From: JABCPE02 sp963518845 | Lineage (GTDB): Bacteria; Bacteroidota; Bacteroidia; Flavobacteriales; Weeksellaceae | DNA length: 64,000 nucleotides | Assembly (NCBI GenBank): GCA_963518845.1 | Contig: CAUQKV010000006.1 | Location: 1-64,000, forward strand | Reading direction: 5' to 3' | Shown here: positions 49,599 to 57,523 of the stretch, piece after piece | Numbering within the stretch: the first letter of the stretch is position 1 | Layout of the letters: every line of letters begins with the position of its first letter | The notes under the pieces: generated by a model | The model's database searches: none | Told to the model about the DNA's origin: nothing | What the model saw: only the letters and a program-made list of their open reading frames with translations | Made by a program: the position numbers and the translations under genes

Positions 49599-50570
49599 AA
49601 GAAAATTATCCGAATTATCCGTAAAAATCTTATGCTCAACTTTTTCCTGCTGCTGGATGATTTTTTCTTGTATTTGTTTTAAGAAAGTTTGGTATTTAGC
49701 GCTGTTTTTGTCCTTTGGACGATGCTCTAGAGCTTGTTTTATTTTAAGGTTCTCATTGGAAAATCTATCGGCTTCATCAGAAAAATAAGCCTTTTTAAAT
49801 TTTTCCCAAATATACTGAACGGCCTGTTCGCTCGGATGGATGAGGTCTTCCTTGTAGAATCTGTAATCGCGCAGGTCATCCATAACTATTTCATATACAG
49901 GAATATAATGGTAGTTTTCGTGCTGTTCCACAACTTCATGAATTGCACAGAGCAGTTTGGCTTTATTTAGATTATTTTCGCTAAAACCATCTTTGGTGTG
50001 GCGGACAGGGCTTAGTGTAAAAAGAAACTGCGCCTCTTTTGGGCAGATTTTTTTTAGAATATGGCAGGTTTCAGCTATTGAATTTACCAATTCTTCGTGG
50101 GTTAGAAGGCGTTTATTAAAGTTTGTTTGTGGAATTTTGTGACAATTTGCTACAAAAATATTTTTGGCTAAATGTTCATAAACAAAAGCCGTTCCATAGG
50201 TGATAATCACCCAGTTACTTCGTTTTAGAAATTTGTGCGCAAGGTTTATTTTCTCATTGATTTTTCTGAGGGTATCTTTCTGATTTTCAGAATTAAATGA
50301 GGTGTGATGATTAAAACTTAAGTATTCACCTTGATGAAAATCTAAATCTTCTTCTGTGTAAATTTTATTTTCAAAAATTTCCTGAATACTGTTTTTCACA
50401 GCCCAAGGATTGAAGAGGGTTCCAAAAGGATTGTTCAGCGTTTGTAACTGGCTGTCTGCTAGTTTTACAGAGATTTCTGTTGCAAAACATGACCCTATCG
50501 AAAACAAAGAATCCGAAATTTGAATTTTTTTTTCCGAAATCGGAATTTCTACTTCGGTACGAAATTTCAT
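49596..50570 (-). CDS. GSCFA-domain protein
   Basis: A protein of about 324 residues of the GSCFA family, named for the motif here present as SLFSIGSCFATEISVKL near residue 25, followed by NPFGTLFNPWAVKNSI. The fold is SGNH-hydrolase-like: FLFTLSPVRHTKDGFSENNLNKAKLL and EDLIHPSEQAVQYIWEKF give the later blocks including an Asp/His pair. Substrates are unknown. It lies three to nine bases after the polyprenyl synthase gene. The start could be either of two ATGs two codons apart. Confidence 0.85.
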   Translation of the reverse strand: MKFRTEVEIPISEKKIQISDSLFSIGSCFATEISVKLADSQLQTLNNPFGTLFNPWAVKNSIQEIFENKIYTEEDLDFHQGEYLSFNHHTSFNSENQKDTLRKINEKINLAHKFLKRSNWVIITYGTAFVYEHLAKNIFVANCHKIPQTNFNKRLLTHEELVNSIAETCHILKKICPKEAQFLFTLSPVRHTKDGFSENNLNKAKLLCAIHEVVEQHENYHYIPVYEIVMDDLRDYRFYKEDLIHPSEQAVQYIWEKFKKAYFSDEADRFSNENLKIKQALEHRPKDKNSAKYQTFLKQIQEKIIQQQEKVEHKIFTDNSDNFL

Positions 50571-50579
50571 AAACAAGAT

Positions 50580-51551
50580 TTAAAAATTTCTTTTTAGTAA
50601 ATAATCTGCCAGAGCCAAGAAAGCCTCCTTTTTCTCTGCATTTAGACTAGTTTGGTTTAGGTATTTTTGAGCTTTATCGTGGTGTTCTTGCACGAGTTTT
50701 AATGTGATTTCATCCGCTTTTGTGTCTAGGAAAAGTTTAGAAACAGCATCTATTTTCTCTTGGCTTTCATCTTTTTGGGAATACCAGTTTTGGAGTTCCT
50801 TTTTTTGTTTTTCATCCGCTTTTTCTAGTGCATTGAGGTATAAAACGGTCTTCTTATTTTCACAGATGTCACCCGCTTGTTTTTTTCCGAAATCTCCTTG
50901 ATTTCCAAATACATCCAGATAATCATCCATCATCTGAAATGCTATTCCGAGGTGAATCCCAAACTGATAGAGAGCCTCGGCATCCTGCTCTGGACATTTA
51001 GCAATGAAAGCGCCTATTTTTAGCGCTGTAGCACTCAGCACGCCAGTTTTATAAGTAATCATCTGGATATACTCATCAAAACTTACATCATCTCTTTTTT
51101 CAAAATTCATGTCCATTTGCTGTCCCTCACATATTTTCGCTCCTGTATCGGAAAATAGGTGAATACATTTTTTAAACAAAATAGGGTCTAAATCCTCGAA
51201 AAACTGATAAGATTTGATAAGCAGGGCATCACCAGAGAGTATGCCCGTGTTGATACCTTCTAAAGCGTGGATGGTAGGTTTTCCTCTTCTCAGAGGTGCA
51301 TCATCCATTATATCATCATGAATCAGCGTGAAATTATGAAAAAGCTCTATTGCAAGAGCTGGTTTTATTGCGGTGTTTATATCTCCTCCAAATGCATCCG
51401 CTGCCATCAGTGTAAGCATAGGGCGGAGGCGTTTTCCTCCATTTGCTATGATGTAGTTGATGGGCTGATACAGCTCAAAGGGAGCTTCTTCGAATTTGTA
51501 TTTTTCTATACTTTCAGAAATTAAATTGATGTATTTTTCAGCAAAATGCAT
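50580..51551 (-). CDS. Polyprenyl (farnesyl/geranylgeranyl-type) diphosphate synthase
   Basis: A 323-residue all-helical trans-prenyltransferase that elongates IPP and DMAPP into longer isoprenyl diphosphates. The first Asp-rich motif is LIHDDIMDDAPLRRGKPTIH (about residue 84) and the second is QMMDDYLDVFGNQGDFGK (about 214). GGKRLRPMLTLMAA is the IPP site. It complements Idi at the other end of the window. The chain length of the product cannot be read safely from this, so I give no gene symbol. Confidence 0.9.
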   Translation of the reverse strand: MHFAEKYINLISESIEKYKFEEAPFELYQPINYIIANGGKRLRPMLTLMAADAFGGDINTAIKPALAIELFHNFTLIHDDIMDDAPLRRGKPTIHALEGINTGILSGDALLIKSYQFFEDLDPILFKKCIHLFSDTGAKICEGQQMDMNFEKRDDVSFDEYIQMITYKTGVLSATALKIGAFIAKCPEQDAEALYQFGIHLGIAFQMMDDYLDVFGNQGDFGKKQAGDICENKKTVLYLNALEKADEKQKKELQNWYSQKDESQEKIDAVSKLFLDTKADEITLKLVQEHHDKAQKYLNQTSLNAEKKEAFLALADYLLKRNF

Positions 51552-51597
51552 GATGAAATTGTTTTCAGCAAATTTAAATTTTTAAAATGAAAATTAG

Positions 51598-51630
51598 CCA
51601 AAAAAACACCAATTTTTCTGATAAATTGGT
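51598..51630 (-). terminator. Terminator of the phosphate transporter unit
   Basis: CACCAATTT / AAATTGGTG form a nine-base stem with a seven-base loop. On the minus strand a TTTTTTT run follows, about 30 bases after the pit stop. Confidence 0.8.
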
Positions 51631-51660
51631 GGTCTAATTCTTTTACCTTTTGGGAAAATT

Positions 51661-52791
51661 TTAGAACATATTTACGATGATGTAGGTGATTCCAGCTACG
51701 ATCGCACTGATAGGAATTGTCAGAACCCAAGCCCATAGAAGACTTACAGTAATACCCCATCTTACAGCAGAAATCCTTTTAGTAAGACCAACACCTATGA
51801 TGGAACCTGTGATAGTGTGGGTAGTAGAAACAGGAACTCCTAGGTGGTCAGTGATGAAAAGAGTCACAGCACCAGCAGATTCTGCGCTTACCCCTTCTAA
51901 TGAAGTTACTTTCGTGATTTTAGTTCCCATCGTTTTTACGATTTTCCAGCCGCCACTCATCGTTCCTAAACCGATAGCAATATGCGCTGCCAAAGGAACC
52001 CACATGAAATGTTCAGTAAAGTATTTAAATCTATCAGGAGCATTGATGTAGTCAGGGTCTCCTATACTTACATAGTGATAAATAACCGCTGCACCGATGA
52101 TTCCCATGATTTTCTGAGCATCATTCAGACCGTGTCCAAGACTAAATAGAGCAGAAGAAACCAGCTGTAGTCTTTTGAATGCTGTTTCAGCTTTATGAGG
52201 GTTTGATTTTTTACAAATATTTACGATGATAAGCGTGATAATTACAGAAACAAACATCCCTATGAAAGGCGCTAGGAAAATGAATAAGAATATCGGGATG
52301 ACTTTGTCATATTTTACCACATCTTGTGTGAATAGTTTTTCAAAAGATAATTTGATAAGTTCAAAAAACGAAGCGTTTTCATTTAAATCTCTAAATTCAA
52401 TGTAATTTCCATGAAGAGCGTGCATCAGTGCCGCGCCAAGGAATCCACCAATAAGCGTATGTGACGAAGAGGATGGAATGCCAAGCCACCAAGTCAGTAA
52501 ATTCCACGCAATAGCCGCGACAAGTCCAGAGACAATAACTTCAAGGTTAATAAAATCCTCACTTACCGTTTTAGCAATGGTATTTCCAATGTTAAAAGAC
52601 TGTGTGATATAAGCAGCAATGAAAAAAGCTGCAAAATTCCAAAAAGCCGCCCACAAAACCGCTTGAAAAGGCGTGAGAACCTTCGTGGAAACGATGGTAG
52701 CAATGGAGTTAGCCGCATCATGAAATCCATTGATATAGTCAAAAACAAGGGCTAGTCCAATGATTGCTATGAGAAGTACAGGAAGTTCCAT
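51661..52791 (-). CDS. Low-affinity inorganic phosphate transporter (PiT family)
   Basis: A 376-residue inner-membrane symporter with about ten helices. The duplicated PiT signatures are present: DYINGFHDAANSIATIVST near residue 18 and SLGHGLNDAQKIMGIIGAA in the second half, together with GIPSSSSHTLIGGFLGA and GVPVSTTHTITGSIIG. It takes up phosphate with a cation. The DUF47 gene directly upstream (27 bases) is its usual partner, and a terminator follows. Confidence 0.94.
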   Translation of the reverse strand: MELPVLLIAIIGLALVFDYINGFHDAANSIATIVSTKVLTPFQAVLWAAFWNFAAFFIAAYITQSFNIGNTIAKTVSEDFINLEVIVSGLVAAIAWNLLTWWLGIPSSSSHTLIGGFLGAALMHALHGNYIEFRDLNENASFFELIKLSFEKLFTQDVVKYDKVIPIFLFIFLAPFIGMFVSVIITLIIVNICKKSNPHKAETAFKRLQLVSSALFSLGHGLNDAQKIMGIIGAAVIYHYVSIGDPDYINAPDRFKYFTEHFMWVPLAAHIAIGLGTMSGGWKIVKTMGTKITKVTSLEGVSAESAGAVTLFITDHLGVPVSTTHTITGSIIGVGLTKRISAVRWGITVSLLWAWVLTIPISAIVAGITYIIVNMF

Positions 52792-52818
52792 ACTTTGTTT
52801 TTTAGTTAGAGTTAGAAA

Positions 52819-53457
52819 TTAAGCGTATTTGATGATGATGCTGCTCATTACACCAGCTACTTCTTCCGCCTTATCAGTTACCTCTTCTAGGTAGTTTAGC
52901 ACCTGCTGTACTTTGATGATGGTAATAGGGTCATTGGTTTCAAATAGCTTGATAAGAGCCGAACTTTGCACATCATCAGCAATATTTTCTATACTATTGA
53001 TTTTGATGCATGATTCTTTCACAGCATCCAAATCTTTAAAATCTTTAAGGTTAAGGATAGCATTCTGAATTTCTATACATGCCTTTTGGATAAGAAGGGA
53101 AAACTCTTGGTAAGCCTTAGTTTCAGGGCTTTTGAATAGAAAAATATATCTAGTAGAAGCGTAGATATAGTCCGCTACATCATCCAGAGATGTCGCTAAA
53201 GATTGTATATCCTCTCTATCAAAAGGAGTGATGAAATTCTTACCCAGCTCCATGTAGATTTGGTGCGTAAGGTCATCATTTTGATGTTCAAAATCGTGAA
53301 TTTTCTTTAAGAAAGATTCATCATTTGCATCAAAATTCTGAATTCCATTATGAAAATACTCAGACATTTCCACTAGATTAGCCGCCACTTTTTCGAATAA
53401 AGTGAAAAAAACTGTGTCTTTCGGTTGAAATGCCTTAAAAATATTACCAATTCCCAT
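52819..53457 (-). CDS. DUF47 (PhoU-like) partner of the Pit transporter
   Basis: A 212-residue all-helical cytoplasmic protein of the DUF47/YkaA family, starting GIGNIFKAFQPKDTVFFTLFEKVAANLVEMSE. It contains ITPFDREDIQSLATSLDDVADYIYAS, the typical E/D-rich PhoU-like helix thought to bind metal. These proteins regulate or assist Pit transporters and sit next to them in many bacteria. It leads the two-gene operon and has a full-consensus promoter. Confidence 0.92.
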   Translation of the reverse strand: MGIGNIFKAFQPKDTVFFTLFEKVAANLVEMSEYFHNGIQNFDANDESFLKKIHDFEHQNDDLTHQIYMELGKNFITPFDREDIQSLATSLDDVADYIYASTRYIFLFKSPETKAYQEFSLLIQKACIEIQNAILNLKDFKDLDAVKESCIKINSIENIADDVQSSALIKLFETNDPITIIKVQQVLNYLEEVTDKAEEVAGVMSSIIIKYA

Positions 53458-53485
53458 GAGTTCTAATGTATAAATTTTTCGGTTA

Positions 53486-53515
53486 CAAATATAAACTTAA
53501 TTTTACTTTTACAAA
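53486..53515 (-). promoter_or_regulatory. Promoter of the DUF47-pit operon
   Basis: On the minus strand, TTTG, an 18-base spacer and TATATTTG match the Bacteroidota consensus, 28 bases before the DUF47 ATG. Confidence 0.7.
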
Positions 53516-53516
53516 A

Positions 53517-53560
53517 TAAAAAACCTATAAATGCACTAATCTAAAATACATTTATAGGGA
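53517..53560 (-). terminator. Terminator of the DEAD-box helicase gene
   Basis: CCTATAAATG / CATTTATAGG form a ten-base stem with a 15-base loop. On the minus strand TTTTTTATTTTG follows, just after the helicase stop. Confidence 0.75.
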
Positions 53561-53565
53561 ATTAT

Positions 53566-55224
53566 TTAGTTCGCTACTTCTGCGCGCATTTCTTTTCCTT
53601 TGAATTTCATCGCAGCAATGTTATTGAGGATATCTTTTTCAAAAGATTTTTCCACCTCAAAGAAAGAGAACTTCTCTAAAACTTCTATATCGCCGATATC
53701 TGCTCGTTTTTTAGATTTTTTGGTAGCTTGGTTGATGATGTCCAGAACATCAGTTTTCTTTAATTTGTCTCTTTTTCCTAAATTAAAGAAAAATCTTACC
53801 ATATTTTCATTGTTTTTTCTAGACTTTCTGCCGCCTTTATCTCTATCTCGGTCTCTTCCTCGTCTGTCTCTTCTGCTTTCTTTGGTTTCGGATTCCGCTT
53901 TTAGTTTTTGAGCTGCTAAATCATTGTTATTCTTATAATAAAGAGCCAAATCTTTCAGCTGGAATTGAAGTAATTGGTGTACCAATTCTTCTTTAGAGAA
54001 ATTAGAAAGGTCTGGGATAAGGCTGTTATCAAAGTCAAAGAAATCCTCGTGTTCCGTGAAAAGCTGCTCGAAAACTCCTGCTACTTGGGCTTTTATGATG
54101 TCTTCTCCTTTTGGAATTTGTTTTTCTACAATTTCTATTTTCGTTTGACTTTTGATTTGGTTTAGTTTTCTGGTTTCTTCTGGTTTTATCAAAGCCATAG
54201 AGATACCATCTTTCCCAGCACGCCCTGTTCTTCCGCTTCTATGTACGAAAACTTCTGGGTCGTCAGGTAACGAGTAGTGGATTACATGGGTAAGGCTGTT
54301 CACATCAAGCCCTCTGGCAGCAACATCTGTAGCAACCAGAATATCAATGTTTTTCAGTCTGAATTTCTTCATTACCGTGTCTCTCTGTGCTTGTGAGAGG
54401 TCACCATGAAGGGCGTCAGCAGCGTAGCCGTTCTGCATTAGGAAATCAGCTACATCCTGAGTTTCCATTTTAGTTCGGCAGAAAATGATAGAATATTGAT
54501 TTGGATTCGCATCTATCAGCCTTTTTAGGGCTTCTTTTTTCTGACGGTAGTTTACCACATAATATTCGTGTTTTATGTTTTTCTTAACCGCGTTGATAGA
54601 GCCCACTGAAATACGATGAGGATTAGTAAGATAATTTTTAGAAATTCTCTCTACTTCCTTGTTCATCGTAGCAGAAAATAGTAATGTTTGTTTGGTTTCA
54701 GGAGTTTCAGAAAGAATAGTTTCTAAGTCATCCTTGAAGCCCATAGACAGCATTTCATCAGCTTCATCAAGCACCAGCCAATGGATTTGAGAGAAGTCTA
54801 GAGCTTTTCTATTGATTAAATCAATAACTCTCCCAGGCGTTCCCACGATGATTTGAGGTTTTTCTCTCAAATTTCTGATTTGGTCTGTGATGCTGCTTCC
54901 ACCATATACTGCTGTAGTTTTCACATTTGGCAAATATTTGGTGTAGTTTTTAATGTCTTTGGCAATTTGTAATGCCAATTCCCTTGTTGGGGCCAATACC
55001 AAAAGCTGTATTTTACGGCTGGTATCATCTATCATATCCAAAATAGGTAAAGAAAACGCCGCTGTTTTCCCCGTTCCCGTCTGTGCCAGAGCAATAAGGT
55101 CTCTGATGTCCGATAAAATGAAAGGAATGGTCTGTTTTTGGATCTCCGTAGGGCTTTCATAGCCTAATTCGCCAACTGCCTTGATGATTTCAGGACTTAA
55201 ATTGGACTCGCTAAATAAATTCAT
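53566..55224 (-). CDS. DEAD-box RNA helicase with DbpA-like C-terminal domain
   Basis: An ATP-dependent RNA helicase of about 552 residues for ribosome assembly or RNA turnover. Motifs in order are the Q motif GYESPTEIQKQTIPFIL, AQTGTGKTAAF (Walker A), PTRELALQI, TPGRVID, VLDEADEML, SAT, FCRTKMETQDVADFL, VATDVAARGLD and HRSGRTGRAGKDG. An Arg/Asp-rich linker (RRDRRGRDRDRDKGGRK) leads into a DbpA-type RNA-binding domain ending FKGKEMRAEVAN. The start MNLFSES was chosen because the upstream 26 codons cover the promoter box. Confidence 0.93.
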   Translation of the reverse strand: MNLFSESNLSPEIIKAVGELGYESPTEIQKQTIPFILSDIRDLIALAQTGTGKTAAFSLPILDMIDDTSRKIQLLVLAPTRELALQIAKDIKNYTKYLPNVKTTAVYGGSSITDQIRNLREKPQIIVGTPGRVIDLINRKALDFSQIHWLVLDEADEMLSMGFKDDLETILSETPETKQTLLFSATMNKEVERISKNYLTNPHRISVGSINAVKKNIKHEYYVVNYRQKKEALKRLIDANPNQYSIIFCRTKMETQDVADFLMQNGYAADALHGDLSQAQRDTVMKKFRLKNIDILVATDVAARGLDVNSLTHVIHYSLPDDPEVFVHRSGRTGRAGKDGISMALIKPEETRKLNQIKSQTKIEIVEKQIPKGEDIIKAQVAGVFEQLFTEHEDFFDFDNSLIPDLSNFSKEELVHQLLQFQLKDLALYYKNNNDLAAQKLKAESETKESRRDRRGRDRDRDKGGRKSRKNNENMVRFFFNLGKRDKLKKTDVLDIINQATKKSKKRADIGDIEVLEKFSFFEVEKSFEKDILNNIAAMKFKGKEMRAEVAN

Positions 55225-55244
55225 TAAGTTTTTTAAAATTTCGG

Positions 55245-55252
55245 CAAAGATA
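55245..55252 (-). promoter_or_regulatory. Promoter -7 box of the helicase gene
   Basis: TATCTTTG on the minus strand matches TAnnTTTG and lies 21 bases before the chosen ATG, within the longer possible frame. Confidence 0.55.
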
Positions 55253-55348
55253 CATTTTTTATTTTTAATGATAAAAATCACATAATGAAATGAAAGCACC
55301 AAAAGTTTTTGGCATTAAATTTTCATTTTTGAAAACAAATTTGATGAA

Positions 55349-56086
55349 ATGAAAAAATATTTATTATTAGCCTTTTTAGGTTTATGTTCGGTTGTTTATG
55401 CGCAAGATATTAGGGTAACGAAATTTAGAAACGAAGTAAATGTAAGTAGGAGAAATCCCACTGATAGAGGTGTTTTCCGTAATAGAAATATGTATGGAGA
55501 TGGCAGACAGGCGCAGCTGTGGCTTAGGGTTTTCGCTGAAGGGCGATTTCGGGTAGAAGTAGGAGGACAGATGATGGAAAATTCTACAGGAAGGTATCGC
55601 TTCTTTGATTTGAATAGAGGAATACAGATGCTGTCAATTTATGAAAAAGGAAATATCTTGGTGTACAGAACGCAGGTGGAATTGAGAGAAAATACAAGGC
55701 TGTTGCTAGATTTTGACGGCTATGACCTTTATCTTTTTAGTGAAGAAAATATTGATGATAATGGAATTCAAGTTTTTCCAAATATTGGTGGATATAAACC
55801 AATGATGAGCAATGAAGAGTTTGGACAGTTTTATAGAAGTTATGCAGGAAAGCCTTTTGATAAAGATAAAATGGAAACTTTCTATGTCGCACAAAAAGGA
55901 ATGAATTTTACCACTCAGCAGATAGTTCAAATGGTGAAAGCGCTTTCCTTTGATGATAATCGTTTAGAGCTGGCAAAAACAGCATATGACAACTGTGTAG
56001 ACCGAGAAAATTATTATAAAGTGGTGGATGCTATGACTTATAGTTCTACCAAGGAAAAACTGAGAGAATATATTCTGAAAAGATAA
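55349..56086 (+). CDS. Secreted DUF4476 protein
   Basis: A 245-residue exported protein with a signal peptide (KKYLLLAFLGLCSVVYAQ). The N-terminal half is a small beta domain (GQMMENSTGRYRFFDLNRGIQMLSIYEKG). The C-terminal half, from PMMSNEEFGQFYRS to KLREYILKR, is a helical DUF4476 domain with the usual QQIVQMVKALSFDDNRLELAKTAYDNCVD. The function of this Bacteroidota family is unknown. The gene stands alone, convergent with the DUF2752 gene. Confidence 0.85.
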   Translation: MKKYLLLAFLGLCSVVYAQDIRVTKFRNEVNVSRRNPTDRGVFRNRNMYGDGRQAQLWLRVFAEGRFRVEVGGQMMENSTGRYRFFDLNRGIQMLSIYEKGNILVYRTQVELRENTRLLLDFDGYDLYLFSEENIDDNGIQVFPNIGGYKPMMSNEEFGQFYRSYAGKPFDKDKMETFYVAQKGMNFTTQQIVQMVKALSFDDNRLELAKTAYDNCVDRENYYKVVDAMTYSSTKEKLREYILKR

Positions 56087-56089
56087 AAA

Positions 56090-56482
56090 TTAGAGAATAT
56101 TTCTAAGAATCCAAAAAGAAATAACAATAAATAAGACAATGTAAGTGGCATGAAGACCAAAAAGCCTTCTTCGCCATTTTAGAAAAGCAGGATTTTGTTT
56201 GTCTTTGTAGATATTAAATAAAAATCCAGTGATGATGTAGGGAATAGACACTACCAGAAGCATGTTTTCTCTGAAAGCCTCGCCAATATTTAGGTTTAAT
56301 AAATGATGGACAGCTCTCTGAGAACCACATCCTGCGCAGTCATACCCAGTAGCCACTTTGAATGGGCATTTTGGGAAAAATACACTATCTAATGGGTTGT
56401 AGGTCTTGTATACTAAAATAAGTATAAAAATAAACAAAAGACCTACAATCCATTTAGTAATAGTTTTAAGATGCCATTCCAC
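56090..56482 (-). CDS. DUF2752 small membrane protein
   Basis: A 130-residue protein with three predicted helices. The conserved DUF2752 motif is here as FPKCPFKVATGYDCAGCGSQRAVHHLLNLNIGEAFRENMLL, with paired cysteines that look redox- or metal-related. The function is unknown. It overlaps the CD225-like gene upstream by 17 bases. This pairing is common in Flavobacteriia, but its purpose is not known to me. Confidence 0.85.
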   Translation of the reverse strand: MEWHLKTITKWIVGLLFIFILILVYKTYNPLDSVFFPKCPFKVATGYDCAGCGSQRAVHHLLNLNIGEAFRENMLLVVSIPYIITGFLFNIYKDKQNPAFLKWRRRLFGLHATYIVLFIVISFWILRNIL

Positions 56483-56756
56483 TTATAACAGCAAGTAATA
56501 TAAATAGGAAATATAATACAATAACAGCTAATCCAGCAAATAGGCCATACATTGTCCATTTTTTAGCGTCAGCTGCAGCCTTGTTAGCTCCTGCAATGTC
56601 TCCTGCTAGGAACAATCCTTCTACTTTAGAAGCATTGATAATTCCAGCAATCCCAAGTGGTAAACAACAAAATAAAGTAACTAAAATAGATTCTACCAGC
56701 CAGTTTTTAGGTGGCGTGTTAAATTCTGTAGGGTTTTGATAATTTGTAGGTTCCAT
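56466..56756 (-). CDS. CD225/dispanin-family small membrane protein
   Basis: A 96-residue protein with two helices (about 22-42 and 70-92). The CD225 core reads NWLVESILVTLFCCLPLGIAGIINASKVEGLFLAGDIAGANKAAADAKKW, with the short Cys pair before the turn. In animals related IFITM proteins act on membranes, but the bacterial role is unknown. It leads the two-gene unit with the DUF2752 protein. Confidence 0.87.
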   Translation of the reverse strand: MEPTNYQNPTEFNTPPKNWLVESILVTLFCCLPLGIAGIINASKVEGLFLAGDIAGANKAAADAKKWTMYGLFAGLAVIVLYFLFILLAVISGMAS

Positions 56757-56782
56757 ATAATTTATAGTGTATTTATTGCCGG

Positions 56783-56790
56783 CAAATATA
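56783..56790 (-). promoter_or_regulatory. Promoter -7 box of the CD225-DUF2752 unit
   Basis: TATATTTG on the minus strand matches TAnnTTTG, 27 bases before the ATG. Confidence 0.5.
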
Positions 56791-56826
56791 ATCTTTTACG
56801 ATTAGATAAAAAATAAAATTATATTT

Positions 56827-57507
56827 TTATTTATAATGATAAAAAATCCCAAAATCGGAAGGCGTCCAGAGTGCTGCCTTTTGTCCAGCGGTTTTTAGTC
56901 CGTTATTCGCCCAAGTGTTGCAGGTCTGCATGAAATTATAGCTTTCTTTGGCGTCGTAGAAGGCATCATTTTTTCCATAAACGGCATCGGTTTTTATTAA
57001 AATAAAATTCCCGTTTTCATCTTGTTTGAACTGGTTTTTAATGAATTTTACCAAATCGTTGTACTGCTTTTCGGTCAGCATTATTTTCTTGCAGTCATCA
57101 TTTTCCTGCATTTTTTCGTAGAAAGTGCAGTGCATAGCAGATTCGCTCATCCAAAAAGCGGCTTTTATCGCTGTGGAAATCTTTAAATCAGCCCAAGTGG
57201 GCGTATCCAGATAAAATCCCTTGTCCCCCCAGCCAATGCCCACATAGGTGAAATCAGTTCTTTTGGAAAGTGTATTTTCAAAAGGTATCTGCTGGCTCCA
57301 GTCCACGACTTCCGTTTTGATGGGAACCACTAAATCCGTATGCATCCCATTGGTATAGATATACATAGGAATGGTTTTTGGGTCGGAGGTTTTCTCGGCA
57401 GGAACTTTTATCAAAGGTAGCACAAGCCCCAAAACAATATACAATCCCACTATCCCCAGCAGAACACCGATGGTTTTTAAAATGAAAACAAACGCCTTTT
57501 TCATCAA
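56827..57507 (-). CDS. DUF2459/TIGR02117-family membrane-anchored protein
   Basis: A 226-residue protein with one N-terminal helix (about 8-30, VFILKTIGVLLGIVGLYIVLGLVLPL) and a periplasmic domain. That domain is recognisable from IYTNGMHTDLVVPIKTEVVDWSQ, YVGIGWGDKGFYLDTPTWADLK and NFMQTCNTWANNGLKTAG, with His and Cys residues in positions that suggest a papain-like or hydrolase fold. The family function is unknown. It follows the ABC-F gene by 16 bases and is probably co-transcribed with it. Confidence 0.82.
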   Translation of the reverse strand: MMKKAFVFILKTIGVLLGIVGLYIVLGLVLPLIKVPAEKTSDPKTIPMYIYTNGMHTDLVVPIKTEVVDWSQQIPFENTLSKRTDFTYVGIGWGDKGFYLDTPTWADLKISTAIKAAFWMSESAMHCTFYEKMQENDDCKKIMLTEKQYNDLVKFIKNQFKQDENGNFILIKTDAVYGKNDAFYDAKESYNFMQTCNTWANNGLKTAGQKAALWTPSDFGIFYHYK

Positions 57508-57523
57508 AAGTTTTTTTAGAGGA

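Noticed and set aside
51521..51760. A 79-residue frame between ispA-like and pit genes
   Set aside because: It is a shifted reading of the pit 3' end and crosses a good terminator.
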